From assembly GCA_004297445.1 (NCBI GenBank), contig SCUK01000045.1:1-64000 (forward strand): 64,000 nt of DNA, in the 5' to 3' direction. Origin of the DNA: Anaerolineae bacterium. Lineage in GTDB: Bacteria > Chloroflexota > Anaerolineae > Anaerolineales > UBA11579. Positions 36,412-44,694 of the stretch are shown here, one piece after another (positions within the stretch are counted from its first letter, which is position 1; each line of letters starts with the position of its first letter). The position numbers and the translations under genes are program-made. The notes below the pieces were generated by a model. It saw only the letters and a list, made by a program, of their open reading frames with translations, searched no databases and was not told the DNA's origin.

Positions 36412-37361
36412 TCCAATCCATTATCGGGGATACCCAATCCCTTAAGCAAGTTGCGAATCGAATTCCAGTGAACGTGTTCCCAGGCGCGCGGGCTGGAATT
36501 GGCATTGTGCGGCGCGAGCATGACGTTGTCCATCGACAGCAGGGGACTGTCTTTGGGCAAGGGTTCGACTTCGAAGACATCCAGCGCCGCGCCGGCGATG
36601 CGCCCGGCTTGCAGGGCGGCCACCAGCGCGGGCTCATCCACCAACGGACCGCGGGCGGCGTTGATGACGATGGCCTCCGGTTTCATCTGCGCCAGCGTCG
36701 TTGCATTCAGGATGTGGCGGCTGGTGGGGTTCAGGTCGCAGGTGAGGGCCACAAAGTCCGCCCGTGCCAGCAGAGTCTCAAGGCTCGTCATCTCCACCCC
36801 CACTTCGGCGATGAATCCGGCGTCAATCTCGATGATATCGTTGCCAAGCAAGGTCATGCCGAAGGCGCGGGCGCGGCGCAGCACAGCCTTGCCGATGTTG
36901 CCCACACCCACCACGCCCAGCGTGCACTCACCCAACGTCCGGCCGGGGATTTTGCGCCATTCGCCGCGTTTCATGGCGGCATCCATCCACGGCTGGCGGC
37001 GCGCAAAGGCCAGCATGTAGCCCAGCACAGTATCGGCCACCGGCACAGTGAAGGCGTTGGGCGTGTTGCCCACCATCACGCCGTTGGCATTGGCGAAGTC
37101 TTTATCAATAGAGTCGATGCCCGTGCCCCACTTGGAAATGACCTTGAGGCGCGGCAGGCAGGCCTGGATGACGCGGGCGGTGTAGCGGTCATCGCCGCAG
37201 ATGGCGCCGTCGAACTGCCCGGCGTGGGCCAGCAGGTCGTCTTCCTCCATGCGCTCTTCCACGTCCGGCTGGATGATCTCCAGACCGTAATGGTCAAAGA
37301 CCGGCTGGAATCGGTCGCGGAAGGGAATCATGTACGGGGCGGTGAGCAGGAGGGTGGGCAT
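36393..37361 (-). CDS. D-2-hydroxyacid dehydrogenase (phosphoglycerate dehydrogenase-like), copy 2
   Basis: This 322-residue protein matches D-2-hydroxyacid dehydrogenases: GVVGVGNIGKAVLR binds NAD, INAARGPLVDE carries the catalytic Arg, and LDVFEVEPLP and APHNANSS hold the Glu and His. Gly-Asn-Ile at the loop and the overall length resemble phosphoglycerate dehydrogenase without the ACT domain. It follows the cytidylyltransferase gene, as the other copy neighbours the other synthetase, so the two pairs may perform parallel steps. A minus-strand TAGAAT (37374-37379) is a plausible -10 box. Confidence 0.83.
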   Translation of the reverse strand: MPTLLLTAPYMIPFRDRFQPVFDHYGLEIIQPDVEERMEEDDLLAHAGQFDGAICGDDRYTARVIQACLPRLKVISKWGTGIDSIDKDFANANGVMVGNTPNAFTVPVADTVLGYMLAFARRQPWMDAAMKRGEWRKIPGRTLGECTLGVVGVGNIGKAVLRRARAFGMTLLGNDIIEIDAGFIAEVGVEMTSLETLLARADFVALTCDLNPTSRHILNATTLAQMKPEAIVINAARGPLVDEPALVAALQAGRIAGAALDVFEVEPLPKDSPLLSMDNVMLAPHNANSSPRAWEHVHWNSIRNLLKGLGIPDNGLEKWVNE

Positions 37362-37469
37362 GTGTTGGGCGGGATTCTAACAGAGGGATTGTTCAGGGTA
37401 ACTGGTAATTTCTTTTCCCCGACCGGCCTTCCTGCACAGCAAAGACTCTTCCTAATCTCCGATAACCAA

Positions 37470-38156
37470 TTACTGATTCTCGCTCTTCATCCTCTCCAGC
37501 ATCATGTACTCTGCCACCTTGAAATCCATCTCTTCATCTATATCCACGGCTTCTTCCCGCGGGATTTCGAACATGAGCGGCCGCTCGCCGAGCCGGTGGT
37601 TGCGGCGCACCAGATTCTCGCGGGTGAAGATGTAGATGCAGGAGTTCTCTTCGTAAATGGGCGGCAGGTCCTGGGTGCGCAACAGCTCGGCGGGATTGTG
37701 GTTCACCGCGTTGCCCGCTTCGTCATACAGGCGGGTGTGCAGGCGCGTCACCGAGAACAACGAGTCGTATTCGGCGCGCTGTTCCAGAAACGTTTGGATG
37801 GCGCGCGAAATTGTGGCGGCGCGCAGCAGCGGGTTGGTGCTGTGGGTTTGCAGGTAGAAATCACCGGGCACCTGGGCAGTATCATGCAGCAGGATGTCGT
37901 TCATAGGAATCAGGCCGTCGCGCAAGGACTCCGGACGCAGCAGGCGCGCCACCTGCGGGTAGCCTTGCTCCAACCCTTCGAGGATGACCGGGCTGTCGGT
38001 ATCCACCACCACCTGCGTGATTTCCGGGCAGGCCAGCAGGCTTTCGAGAACGTGCTGGTACAGCGGTTTGCCTGCTAGCGGGCGGTAGTTCTTGCCCGGC
38101 ACACGCTCGGAAGAGTGGCGCATGGGCAGAAGGGCGATGACGGATGGGGCGGCCAT
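37470..38156 (-). CDS. CMP-sugar-acid synthetase-like cytidylyltransferase (copy 2)
   Basis: This 228-residue protein begins MAAPSVIALLPMRHSSERVP and matches the acylneuraminate cytidylyltransferases, with LQTHSTNPLLRAATISRAI as core motif and GERPLMFEIPREEAVDIDEE near the C-terminus. It differs clearly from copy 1 (30276-30980) and from the copy at 57574-58272, so three distinct CMP-type activations may occur. It is the first gene of the cluster and has a leaderless-type promoter. Confidence 0.8.
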   Translation of the reverse strand: MAAPSVIALLPMRHSSERVPGKNYRPLAGKPLYQHVLESLLACPEITQVVVDTDSPVILEGLEQGYPQVARLLRPESLRDGLIPMNDILLHDTAQVPGDFYLQTHSTNPLLRAATISRAIQTFLEQRAEYDSLFSVTRLHTRLYDEAGNAVNHNPAELLRTQDLPPIYEENSCIYIFTRENLVRRNHRLGERPLMFEIPREEAVDIDEEMDFKVAEYMMLERMKSENQ

Positions 38157-38162
38157 AGCGCA

Positions 38163-38168
38163 AGTATA
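38163..38168 (-). promoter_or_regulatory. Leaderless-type -10 box of the cytidylyltransferase gene
   Basis: TATACT on the minus strand lies exactly 6 nt before the ATG at 38156, so +1 coincides with the start codon. A TTAACC 18 bp upstream could be a weak -35 box. It heads the glycan cluster. Confidence 0.55.
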
Positions 38169-38244
38169 CATCCCGTGTAAACCCTGGGTTAAGAGGCGCG
38201 TGCATCCTATCGTCCTGGGCTACAATAGCCGTGGAGGACCGTTA

Positions 38245-38673
38245 ATGAACCAGACCCGTGTGCTTTTCCTGTCCACTGATAACGCAGCCCGCAGCCAGAT
38301 GGCGGAAGCTTTCTTAAATCACCTTGGGGAGGGCCGGTTCGAAGTTCACAGCGCGGGTCTGGACCCGCGGGAGGTAAGTCCGCTGGCCGCGCAGGTAATG
38401 AAGGAAAGAGGCGTGGACATCAGCGCACAGAGCACCCGTGGGGTGATCGACTACCTCGGCAAAATGCATTTCACCTACATCATCACCGTTTGCGCCTCGG
38501 CAGACGAGAACTGCCCGGTGGCATTCCTGACAATGGGCCAGCGCGAGCACTGGGCGTTTGATGACCCGGCCAAGTTCCAAGGCCCCGACGAAGAAAAATT
38601 GCAGAAATACCGCGATGTGCGCGACCAGGTGGAATTCCGCATACGCGAGTTCATTGCCGCCAACGAACCTTAG
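38245..38673 (+). CDS. ArsC-like (LMW phosphatase fold) protein lacking the P-loop cysteine
   Basis: This 142-residue protein is close to thioredoxin-coupled arsenate reductase. The active-site loop, CTGNxxRS in the enzyme, reads STDNAARS, so the nucleophile Cys10 is Ser10 (codon TCC). The other two redox cysteines are kept: Cys83 and Cys90 in TVCASADENCPV, as is HWAFDDPAKF. A one-base change from TGC to TCC could explain it. It is probably not a working arsenate reductase unless Ser acts otherwise; a phosphate/oxyanion-binding role is possible. GGAGG precedes the start, with TACAAT at 38221-38226. Confidence 0.82.
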   Translation: MNQTRVLFLSTDNAARSQMAEAFLNHLGEGRFEVHSAGLDPREVSPLAAQVMKERGVDISAQSTRGVIDYLGKMHFTYIITVCASADENCPVAFLTMGQREHWAFDDPAKFQGPDEEKLQKYRDVRDQVEFRIREFIAANEP

Positions 38674-38711
38674 ACATCCTGTTCTCTTATCCGTCCAGAT
38701 TCCGGCGCGGG

Positions 38712-38717
38712 TATAAT
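38712..38717 (+). promoter_or_regulatory. -10 box of the methyltransferase gene
   Basis: TATAAT preceded by GGG is 10 nt before the ATG at 38728, leaving at most a few leader bases. A GANTC site (GATTC at 38698-38702) lies in the promoter, so the enzyme could influence its own expression. Confidence 0.45.
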
Positions 38718-38727
38718 TCCCGCGCCC

Positions 38728-39831
38728 ATGCCCACCTCTCTGCCGTTAGACCGCATCCTGCCCGGCGACTGCGTCGAGACGCTCGCCGCGCTGCCGGCTG
38801 AGAGCGTGGACCTCATCTTTGCCGACCCCCCCTACAACCTGCAACTGCACCAGGAACTCTGGCGTCCCAACCAGACCAAAGTCAACGCGGTGGATAATGG
38901 CTGGGACCAGTTCGCCGACTTCGCCGCCTATGACGATTTCACCCGCGCCTGGCTGGCTGGCTGCCGGCGGGTGCTTAAGCCCAGCGGCACGCTGTGGGTC
39001 ATCGGCACTTATCACAACATCCACCGCATTGGCGCGATTCTGCAGGATATGGGCTTCTGGACACTGAACTCGGTGGTATGGGTGAAGACCAACCCGATGC
39101 CGAATTTCCGCGGCGTGCGCTTTACCAACGCCCATGAAACTCTGCTGTGGGTGCAGAAAGACAAAGGCGCGCCCTACACCTTCAACCACCAGGCGATGAA
39201 GGCTCTGAACGAGGATACCCAGATGCGCAGTGATTGGGTGCTGCCCATCTGCACCGGGCCGGAGCGCATCCGGCTGAATGGCGAACGCGCCCACCCCACC
39301 CAGAAACCCGAGGCGCTGCTGTACCGCGTCATCCTTTCCAGCAGCAACCCCGGCGATGTGGTGCTGGACCCGTTCTTCGGCAGCGGCACCACTGGCGCGG
39401 TAGCCAAGAAACTCAACCGGAGCTGGATTGGCATAGAGCGAGACCCGGATTACATCGCGGTGGCGCAGGCGCGGCTGGAGGCCATCCACGCGCCGCAGGG
39501 TGAGCCAGCACTTTACCGCTCTCCCAACCCGCGCAAGCAGGCGCGCCTGCCTTTTGGCCGCCTGGTGGAAAGCGGTCTGCTCATCCCCGGCCAACGCCTG
39601 TTCCTTAGAAAATCGGGAGAAATATCCGCCATGGTGCGGGCGGATGGTATGCTGGAGTACAATCGCCAGCGGTTTTCGATTCATAAACTGGCGCGCGAAC
39701 TGGTGAACGGCCCGGCCAATGGCTGGGAGGTCTGGCACTACGAGCAGGACGGACAGCGATTGCCGATTGACCACCTGCGCCAACAACTGCGTGACCAAAT
39801 GCTGGAGGAACCCTCCGGCATTGAGGACTGA
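38728..39831 (+). CDS. ccrM: CcrM-type orphan adenine-N6 DNA methyltransferase
   Basis: This 367-residue beta-class enzyme has DPPYNLQL at 33-40 and the AdoMet site LDPFFGSGTTGAV near 213-225. HPTQKPEALLYRVIL, ANSEQ-like segments such as PNFRGVRFTNAHETL and the C-terminal RAMA domain (from about 271) make it strikingly similar to Caulobacter CcrM, which methylates GANTC. No restriction enzyme adjoins it, so it is an orphan modifier that probably marks replication state or gene expression. GANTC specificity is inferred from this resemblance. Confidence 0.87.
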   Translation: MPTSLPLDRILPGDCVETLAALPAESVDLIFADPPYNLQLHQELWRPNQTKVNAVDNGWDQFADFAAYDDFTRAWLAGCRRVLKPSGTLWVIGTYHNIHRIGAILQDMGFWTLNSVVWVKTNPMPNFRGVRFTNAHETLLWVQKDKGAPYTFNHQAMKALNEDTQMRSDWVLPICTGPERIRLNGERAHPTQKPEALLYRVILSSSNPGDVVLDPFFGSGTTGAVAKKLNRSWIGIERDPDYIAVAQARLEAIHAPQGEPALYRSPNPRKQARLPFGRLVESGLLIPGQRLFLRKSGEISAMVRADGMLEYNRQRFSIHKLARELVNGPANGWEVWHYEQDGQRLPIDHLRQQLRDQMLEEPSGIED

Positions 39832-39856
39832 CAACCCTAAATCCGAGGAGACAGAG

Positions 39857-41641
39857 ATGACCGAAGCCACTGCCACCACTCAGTTGGGACGCTGGGACCT
39901 GAAAGACCTTTACCCCGGCCCCGCCACGCCCGAACTGGAAGCGGGTTTCAAGGAACTTGAAGCGCGCGTCGCCAAGTTTGAAGGCTTGCGCGAGAAACTC
40001 TCGGCCGACATGGATTTCGAAGAGTTCATGGATGCGCTGGAGCACCAGGAAGCCAGCCAGCGCATTGCCAACCGCATCCAGCAGTACGCCGGGTTGTACT
40101 TCTCCGAAGACACCCAGAACCAGACCGCCCAGACGATGCAAGCCAAGGTCGACCAGTTCATGGCGACGATGGAGAACCGCACCCTGTTCTTCAGCCTGTG
40201 GTGGAAGAGCCTGGATGACAAAGCCGCTGAGCGGCTGGCGAAGGACTCGGGCGAATTCAAATACTTCCTGCACCAGATTCGCACCCTCAAGCCCTACACC
40301 CTCACCGAGCCGGAAGAAAAAATCCTCAACATCAAGAACGTCACTGGCCGAAGTGCGCTGCAAACGCTGTACAGCATGATCACCGACCGCTACGTCTTCC
40401 GCGTGACGGTGGATGGGGAAGTGAAGGAACTGACCCGCGGCCAACTCATGTCGCTGGTGCAGGGGCCGAACCCGGACATCCGCGCCGCCGCCTACCAGGA
40501 GTTGTACAAGGTGTATGGCAACGATGGCCCGATTCTGGGACAGATGTACCAGACCCTGGTACGTGACTACCACAATGAAAACCTGGACCTGCGCGGTTTC
40601 CAGTCTCCTATTGCCGTGCGCAACCTGGGCAACGACATCCCGGATGACGTAGTGGAAACGCTGTTGAACGTGGCGCAGAAAAACGCCGGGGTGTTCCAGC
40701 GTTTTTTTAAACTCAAGGCCAAATGGCTGAAGGTAAAGAAACTGCGCCGCTACGATATCTACGCTCCGGTGTCGGCTTCCGATAAGAAGTATGACTGGAC
40801 GGAAGCGGTGCAGATGACGATGGATTCCTTCAAGGGGTTCGCTCCGAAGGTAGAAGAACTGGCGCGCCGCGTGTTTGATGAAAACCACATTGACAGCGAA
40901 GTGCGAAAGGGCAAGCGCGGTGGGGCATTCTGCTCCTCCGGCGACCCGGCGGTGACGCCGTTCGTACTGGTGAACTATGACGGTACCGCCCGCGATGTGA
41001 GCACCCTGGCCCACGAACTGGGGCACGCCATCCATGCCATGCTGGCCGAGCACCACAATGTATTCACTTTCCACAGCACGTTGCCCCTGGCCGAGACAGC
41101 CAGCACTTTTGCCGAGATGGTGCTGGTGGACTATATGTTGTCCCACGAAACCGATGAGAGCGTGAAGCGCGACATCCTGTTTGCCCAGGTGGATGACAAC
41201 TATGCCACCATCATGCGCCAGATTTTCTTCGCCATCTTTGAGCGCAGCGCGCATCAAAAGGTACAGGAGGGTGCTTCGGTGGATGAGTTGAGCGCGGCTT
41301 ACATGGAAAACCTCAAGACTCAGTTTGGCGATTCGCTGGAGATCGGCGAGGAGTTCAAATGGGAGTGGGTGTCCATCCCGCACATCTTCTACTACCCCTT
41401 CTATGTATATGCCTATGCTTTTGGGCAGTTGCTGGTGCTGGCACTTTACCAGCAGTTCAAGAAGGAAGGCCAGTCGTTCGTGCCGCGCTTCCTGGAGGTG
41501 CTGTCTTCCGGCGGTTCCAAGCCCCCGGTCGAAATCCTGGACGCGGCCGGCATTGACATCCGCAAGGCGGAGTTCTGGCAGGGCGGCTTCGATGTGCTGG
41601 CCGGCATGGTGGCCGAACTGGAAGCCCTGCCCGCGCCGTAA
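39857..41641 (+). CDS. pepF: Oligoendopeptidase F family M3 peptidase
   Basis: This 594-residue cytoplasmic metallopeptidase has HELGH at 386-390 with the downstream Glu in ETASTFAEMV, matching the M3 family (HExxH plus E). It would cut short peptides from protein turnover. The start at 39857 is preceded by GAGGAGACAGAG; an upstream in-frame start would lie within the methyltransferase gene. It follows that gene by 25 bp, so read-through co-expression is possible. Confidence 0.92.
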   Translation: MTEATATTQLGRWDLKDLYPGPATPELEAGFKELEARVAKFEGLREKLSADMDFEEFMDALEHQEASQRIANRIQQYAGLYFSEDTQNQTAQTMQAKVDQFMATMENRTLFFSLWWKSLDDKAAERLAKDSGEFKYFLHQIRTLKPYTLTEPEEKILNIKNVTGRSALQTLYSMITDRYVFRVTVDGEVKELTRGQLMSLVQGPNPDIRAAAYQELYKVYGNDGPILGQMYQTLVRDYHNENLDLRGFQSPIAVRNLGNDIPDDVVETLLNVAQKNAGVFQRFFKLKAKWLKVKKLRRYDIYAPVSASDKKYDWTEAVQMTMDSFKGFAPKVEELARRVFDENHIDSEVRKGKRGGAFCSSGDPAVTPFVLVNYDGTARDVSTLAHELGHAIHAMLAEHHNVFTFHSTLPLAETASTFAEMVLVDYMLSHETDESVKRDILFAQVDDNYATIMRQIFFAIFERSAHQKVQEGASVDELSAAYMENLKTQFGDSLEIGEEFKWEWVSIPHIFYYPFYVYAYAFGQLLVLALYQQFKKEGQSFVPRFLEVLSSGGSKPPVEILDAAGIDIRKAEFWQGGFDVLAGMVAELEALPAP

Positions 41642-41661
41642 GAGTCCATTCCTCCAAACAC

Positions 41662-41693
41662 AAACCGCCCCGCGAACTCGCAGGGCGGTTTTG
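41662..41693. terminator. Terminator between convergent pepF and lipoprotein
   Basis: AAACCGCCC (41662-41670) pairs with GGGCGGTTT (41683-41691), extended by an inner CGCG/CGC stretch, with a short T-run after it. Confidence 0.8.
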
Positions 41694-41711
41694 ATTCAGG
41701 TCAATATCCGG

Positions 41712-42683
41712 CTATCGGTTTTCGCGCAGGTCCCAGAGATTGAAGTCCGTGATGGTGTAGACGAAGTTGTCGGTGTCACCGGCGTTGACGTACAACCCGA
41801 AGCGACCTTCGGTGAAGGTGTCATCGAAGGCGGTGGCGATGAGATAGCCGTTGGCGTAGATAGCGATCTCGCCATCGCGAATCAACACACCGAGTTTGTT
41901 AATCTGGTTGGGACCGGCCAGAATGAGGTCGTCTTCCTCAAAGGTGAACAGGCCATCCGCGGAATATGGGTCGCTGCTGTTGAGGCGGCGCAGCAGGTAC
42001 GTGCCTTCGCAGGTGAAGCCCACGATATAGCCATGCGCGCCGGTGTCGCTGGTGCCGGCTTCCGGCCCGTAGAGAATCAGGCCCCAGGTGGAGCGGCCGG
42101 AGCACACGTCGCCGGTGCGAACTTCCATCTCTACATACAACTCACCGAGGTAAGGGTTGGAAAACCACCAGGTATCGAAGAGTTGATTCTTGCCGGTGAC
42201 TTCCCAGTGGCCGCTGTCATTGGACTGGATGCGGATGTTGTCGGTGTTGGGCAGGCGGCCGTTGCTGTCGGCCCAGTATTGCGTGCCCATTGAGGGCAGG
42301 TCAAAGCGCGGACCGCTGCCAAATGCCAGCACCGGGTCAAAGGGCGGCTCGAACGGCGTGGCGGCCGGCGGACGGGTAGCGGTAGGGGCGGCCTGCTCGG
42401 TGGCGGTGCTGGCGGCGCTTTCGGTAGCGACTTGCGGCTCAGGCGTGGCCGTCGGTTCGGGCGTGGCGCTGAAGGCGCTGGTGGGTGTGATGATGAACGG
42501 CGTGGGGCTGGGGGTCTCGCCGGGCGCGGAGGTGGGCGCCGCGGTGGGGCTGGCCAGCAGCGCCGTCGGCTGGGCGAGGATCGGCGTGGCGATGGGCAGT
42601 TCTGTGGGGTCGGGTATCGGCGCTCTGCGGGTGCAGGCGGCCAGCGCGAACGAGGCGATGAGCAGAAGCGTAACGCGTTTCAT
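41712..42683 (-). CDS. Lipoprotein with Thr/Pro-rich linker and lectin-like domain
   Basis: This 323-residue protein starts MKRVTLLLIASFALAACTRR (lipobox ALAAC, Cys at 17), followed by a long low-complexity linker rich in Thr/Pro/Ala (about 20-115) and a C-terminal beta-rich domain with DTWWFSNPYLGELYVEMEVR, which resembles concanavalin-like/LamG folds. It is likely membrane-anchored with an exported binding domain for sugars or cell-wall material. A longer start at 42806 is rejected because it includes intergenic repeat and lacks a signal peptide. Confidence 0.78.
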   Translation of the reverse strand: MKRVTLLLIASFALAACTRRAPIPDPTELPIATPILAQPTALLASPTAAPTSAPGETPSPTPFIITPTSAFSATPEPTATPEPQVATESAASTATEQAAPTATRPPAATPFEPPFDPVLAFGSGPRFDLPSMGTQYWADSNGRLPNTDNIRIQSNDSGHWEVTGKNQLFDTWWFSNPYLGELYVEMEVRTGDVCSGRSTWGLILYGPEAGTSDTGAHGYIVGFTCEGTYLLRRLNSSDPYSADGLFTFEEDDLILAGPNQINKLGVLIRDGEIAIYANGYLIATAFDDTFTEGRFGLYVNAGDTDNFVYTITDFNLWDLRENR

Positions 42684-43009
42684 GGTCTTGAGGATAGCAT
42701 AAAAGAGGTAATTGGTAATCCGTAATTGGGGATTGGGAATAGCGTGAGTAGAGAGTAGAGATTCGGAAGCGCCGCCCAAAGTGCATCTGCCAAACGAGAG
42801 TGCCACTTGGATCTATTGACGCTTATTTGAAGTTCACTCGCAAGATTGTCATTCTGAGGGAAGCGAGGTAGTCGCTGACCGAAGAATCTATCTTTTGGCA
42901 CATGCGGTAGATTCTTCGCTCGCTGTCGCTCGCTCAGAACGACAGACTATGAGTTGTGTTTACAAATGTCAACACACCCTAACCAATATCGATTGTCGAA
43001 TATCGGCTT
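42684..43009. other. 326-bp intergenic region with repeats
   Basis: No gene is seen. It holds an AATTA-rich degenerate repeat (42707-42741; similar ones at 10445-10473 and 37461-37478), a 96-bp hairpin element (42848-42943), and the 3' flank of the DinB gene. Confidence 0.6.
42848..42943. repeat. Nested inverted-repeat element
   Basis: Outer arms GTCATTCTGAG (42848-42858) and CTCAGAACGAC (42933-42943) differ by one base; inner arms CGAAGAATCTA (42880-42890) and TAGATTCTTCG (42908-42918) match perfectly. The whole is a long hairpin of about 96 bp, like non-autonomous REP or MITE elements. Confidence 0.7.
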
Positions 43010-43519
43010 TTATTCTGCTTCCGGCCTGTAGCCCACCGCACTCATATCGCCAATGAATTCCGGCAGGTCGGTGTGGCCCAGCAGTTGGCGCACCGCCATG
43101 CCCTCCCCCAGGTGATACCAGTAGTGGTAGATGTTGCGGTACAGCATCGTGCCGATGGATTCAGGCAGGGCGCGGCCCTTGAACTCGATGTGTTGGCTGA
43201 GATGCCCGGTGGTCAGCGTGTCCAGATACGTGTCGGCGGCGACGGTGATGTCGCGCCAGGCGGTCCACATGCCTGCCAGCGAAGGCGTTGTGGCCGGGCG
43301 GCCGCTGCCGGTCTGCTCGACGACCTCCGGATGCAGTTTAATCTCCTGCGCGGCGCGCACCCAGTAATAATTCTCCTGGCTGGCCAGATGCCCCACCATC
43401 CAGCTGATGCAGTTCATCGGTTCAAAACGGCGGGTAGCTTCTTCTTCGGTTACGCCGTCCAGGCCGCGGGCGAATTCGGAACGGGCGAAGCGCAGTTGGA
43501 TAACGAGCGGATGGGTCAT
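43010..43519 (-). CDS. DinB-family four-helix protein
   Basis: This 169-residue protein matches the DinB/YfiT four-helix bundle. EATRRFEPMNCISWMVGHLA holds the first metal-binding His; HYWYHLGEGMA supplies the other two in the usual HxxxH arrangement. Such metal-dependent proteins are stress-linked or act as thiol transferases, but the role of this one is unknown. It lies just after the hydrolase gene on the same strand (15-bp gap), so they may be co-transcribed. Confidence 0.8.
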   Translation of the reverse strand: MTHPLVIQLRFARSEFARGLDGVTEEEATRRFEPMNCISWMVGHLASQENYYWVRAAQEIKLHPEVVEQTGSGRPATTPSLAGMWTAWRDITVAADTYLDTLTTGHLSQHIEFKGRALPESIGTMLYRNIYHYWYHLGEGMAVRQLLGHTDLPEFIGDMSAVGYRPEAE

Positions 43520-43534
43520 GGGGGGTCTCCCAAA

Positions 43535-44497
43535 TCAGCCGAAGATGTACTTCAATGCGTATTCGAGGCGGTCATCGAAATCCCCCGGGTATTCGTGTTG
43601 CAGGTCGGGGTGTACTTCCAGTTCGGTCGTGACCCCGTGCTGGTTCAGCCGCTGGACCAGTTCGCTGATGTTGTCATGCGGGATGGTGGTATCCGCGCTG
43701 CCGGTGATGATGAGGCCGCGCAGGCCAAGCTCTTCGGCGCTTTCCAGCAATGGCTGCCACTTTTCCAGATCATCCATGAAGGGACCACCGGGACCCAGCA
43801 GGATGAACCCCTGGCACTGGATACGGCCGGAGAGCGCCAGCGCCAGCGCCACTTCAGCGCCCATTGAGAAGCCGGCCAGCACCACCTGTTCCGGGTCCAC
43901 GCTGTACTGGCGCCCCAGGTTGGCGTAGGCCGCGGTCACTTCCTCGGCGGCGGTCTCGTAGTCGGCCCAGGAGTACGCACCCGCCCACAGGGCGCGACTG
44001 GATTGCGGCATCGCCACCAGCCAGCCAGCCAGCGAGAGCTGCGTCCAGCGCGGCAGGTTCGCCTGCACGTTGTCCTGATTGCCATGCAGGAAGACCACCG
44101 CCGGGCAGCCAGGTTGTTCCGGGGCGCAGGCATCTTTCGGCCGCAGGATGACCAGGGGCAGCGAATCGACCGGGTCGGCTTCCTGCATCTGCTGGGAGAT
44201 CGCTGCCACGTTCTCGAACAGCGCTTCGCCCTGCAAGTCGGCAAAGGACGGCGACTGGCGCAGAATCATCTCCGAATACCACGCACCATTGGCCAGGGTC
44301 GACTCGAGAATCTGGCAGGCCAGCGGAATGTCGCCCAGGCGGGCGGCGAAACAGGCGCGCCAGTAGTTGATGAGCGGGTAACTTTCCGGGAGGGTGAGCA
44401 GGGCAGCGCCGGTGAGGGCCAGCCCTTCCTGGTAGGTCTGGGCGGCGAAGTGCTGCTGTACCAATTCGCCGAGCTGGTCGATGGTGAGGTCTGTCAT
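43535..44497 (-). CDS. Alpha/beta hydrolase with helical N-terminal region
   Basis: This 320-residue protein has an alpha/beta-hydrolase core with nucleophile Ser211 in GFSMG (209-213); the Asp is likely in GSADTTIPHD and the His in PDLQHEYPGDF. VVFLHGNQDN is the oxyanion segment. The first 110 residues are helical, resembling tetratricopeptide-like repeats, and may bind a partner. Likely an esterase or peptidase-type enzyme of the dienelactone-hydrolase group. AAGGAGCG precedes the start. Confidence 0.82.
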   Translation of the reverse strand: MTDLTIDQLGELVQQHFAAQTYQEGLALTGAALLTLPESYPLINYWRACFAARLGDIPLACQILESTLANGAWYSEMILRQSPSFADLQGEALFENVAAISQQMQEADPVDSLPLVILRPKDACAPEQPGCPAVVFLHGNQDNVQANLPRWTQLSLAGWLVAMPQSSRALWAGAYSWADYETAAEEVTAAYANLGRQYSVDPEQVVLAGFSMGAEVALALALSGRIQCQGFILLGPGGPFMDDLEKWQPLLESAEELGLRGLIITGSADTTIPHDNISELVQRLNQHGVTTELEVHPDLQHEYPGDFDDRLEYALKYIFG

Positions 44498-44557
44498 GGG
44501 GCGCTCCTTGCGTGCATCCTATCATAATCGCGGCCAGATAACGGCTATGGTATTCTT

Positions 44558-44638
44558 AAGCGGCTCGAAGTAAGGCTTGTAGTTGGTGATGCCTGTTGAA
44601 ATTGCGAAGACTTCGCTTATGGAATTCTTGAGCCGCTT
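44558..44638 (+). promoter_or_regulatory. Structured leader of the second deoxynucleoside kinase
   Basis: AAGCGGCTC (44558-44566) pairs with GAGCCGCTT (44630-44638), enclosing a perfect GCGAAG-A-CTTCGC hairpin (44604-44616). It lies in the 200-bp gap between the divergent hydrolase and kinase genes and could be a cis-acting RNA; no known riboswitch is recognised. Confidence 0.35.
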
Positions 44639-44694
44639 CATCTTCGTGGTTGTGTGGTTTCACAGGCACATTTTCGCAAGGAGCGTTCTCATTC

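Noticed and set aside
38885-38895. DnaA-box-like GTGGATAA at one point within the methyltransferase gene
   Set aside because: Single near-match; no cluster of boxes or AT-rich unwinding region, so no origin is claimed despite dnaN and parS in the window.
39605-41383. 592-codon antisense frame over pepF
   Set aside because: Composition is a mirror of pepF codons; pepF has clear zinc motifs and a ribosome site.
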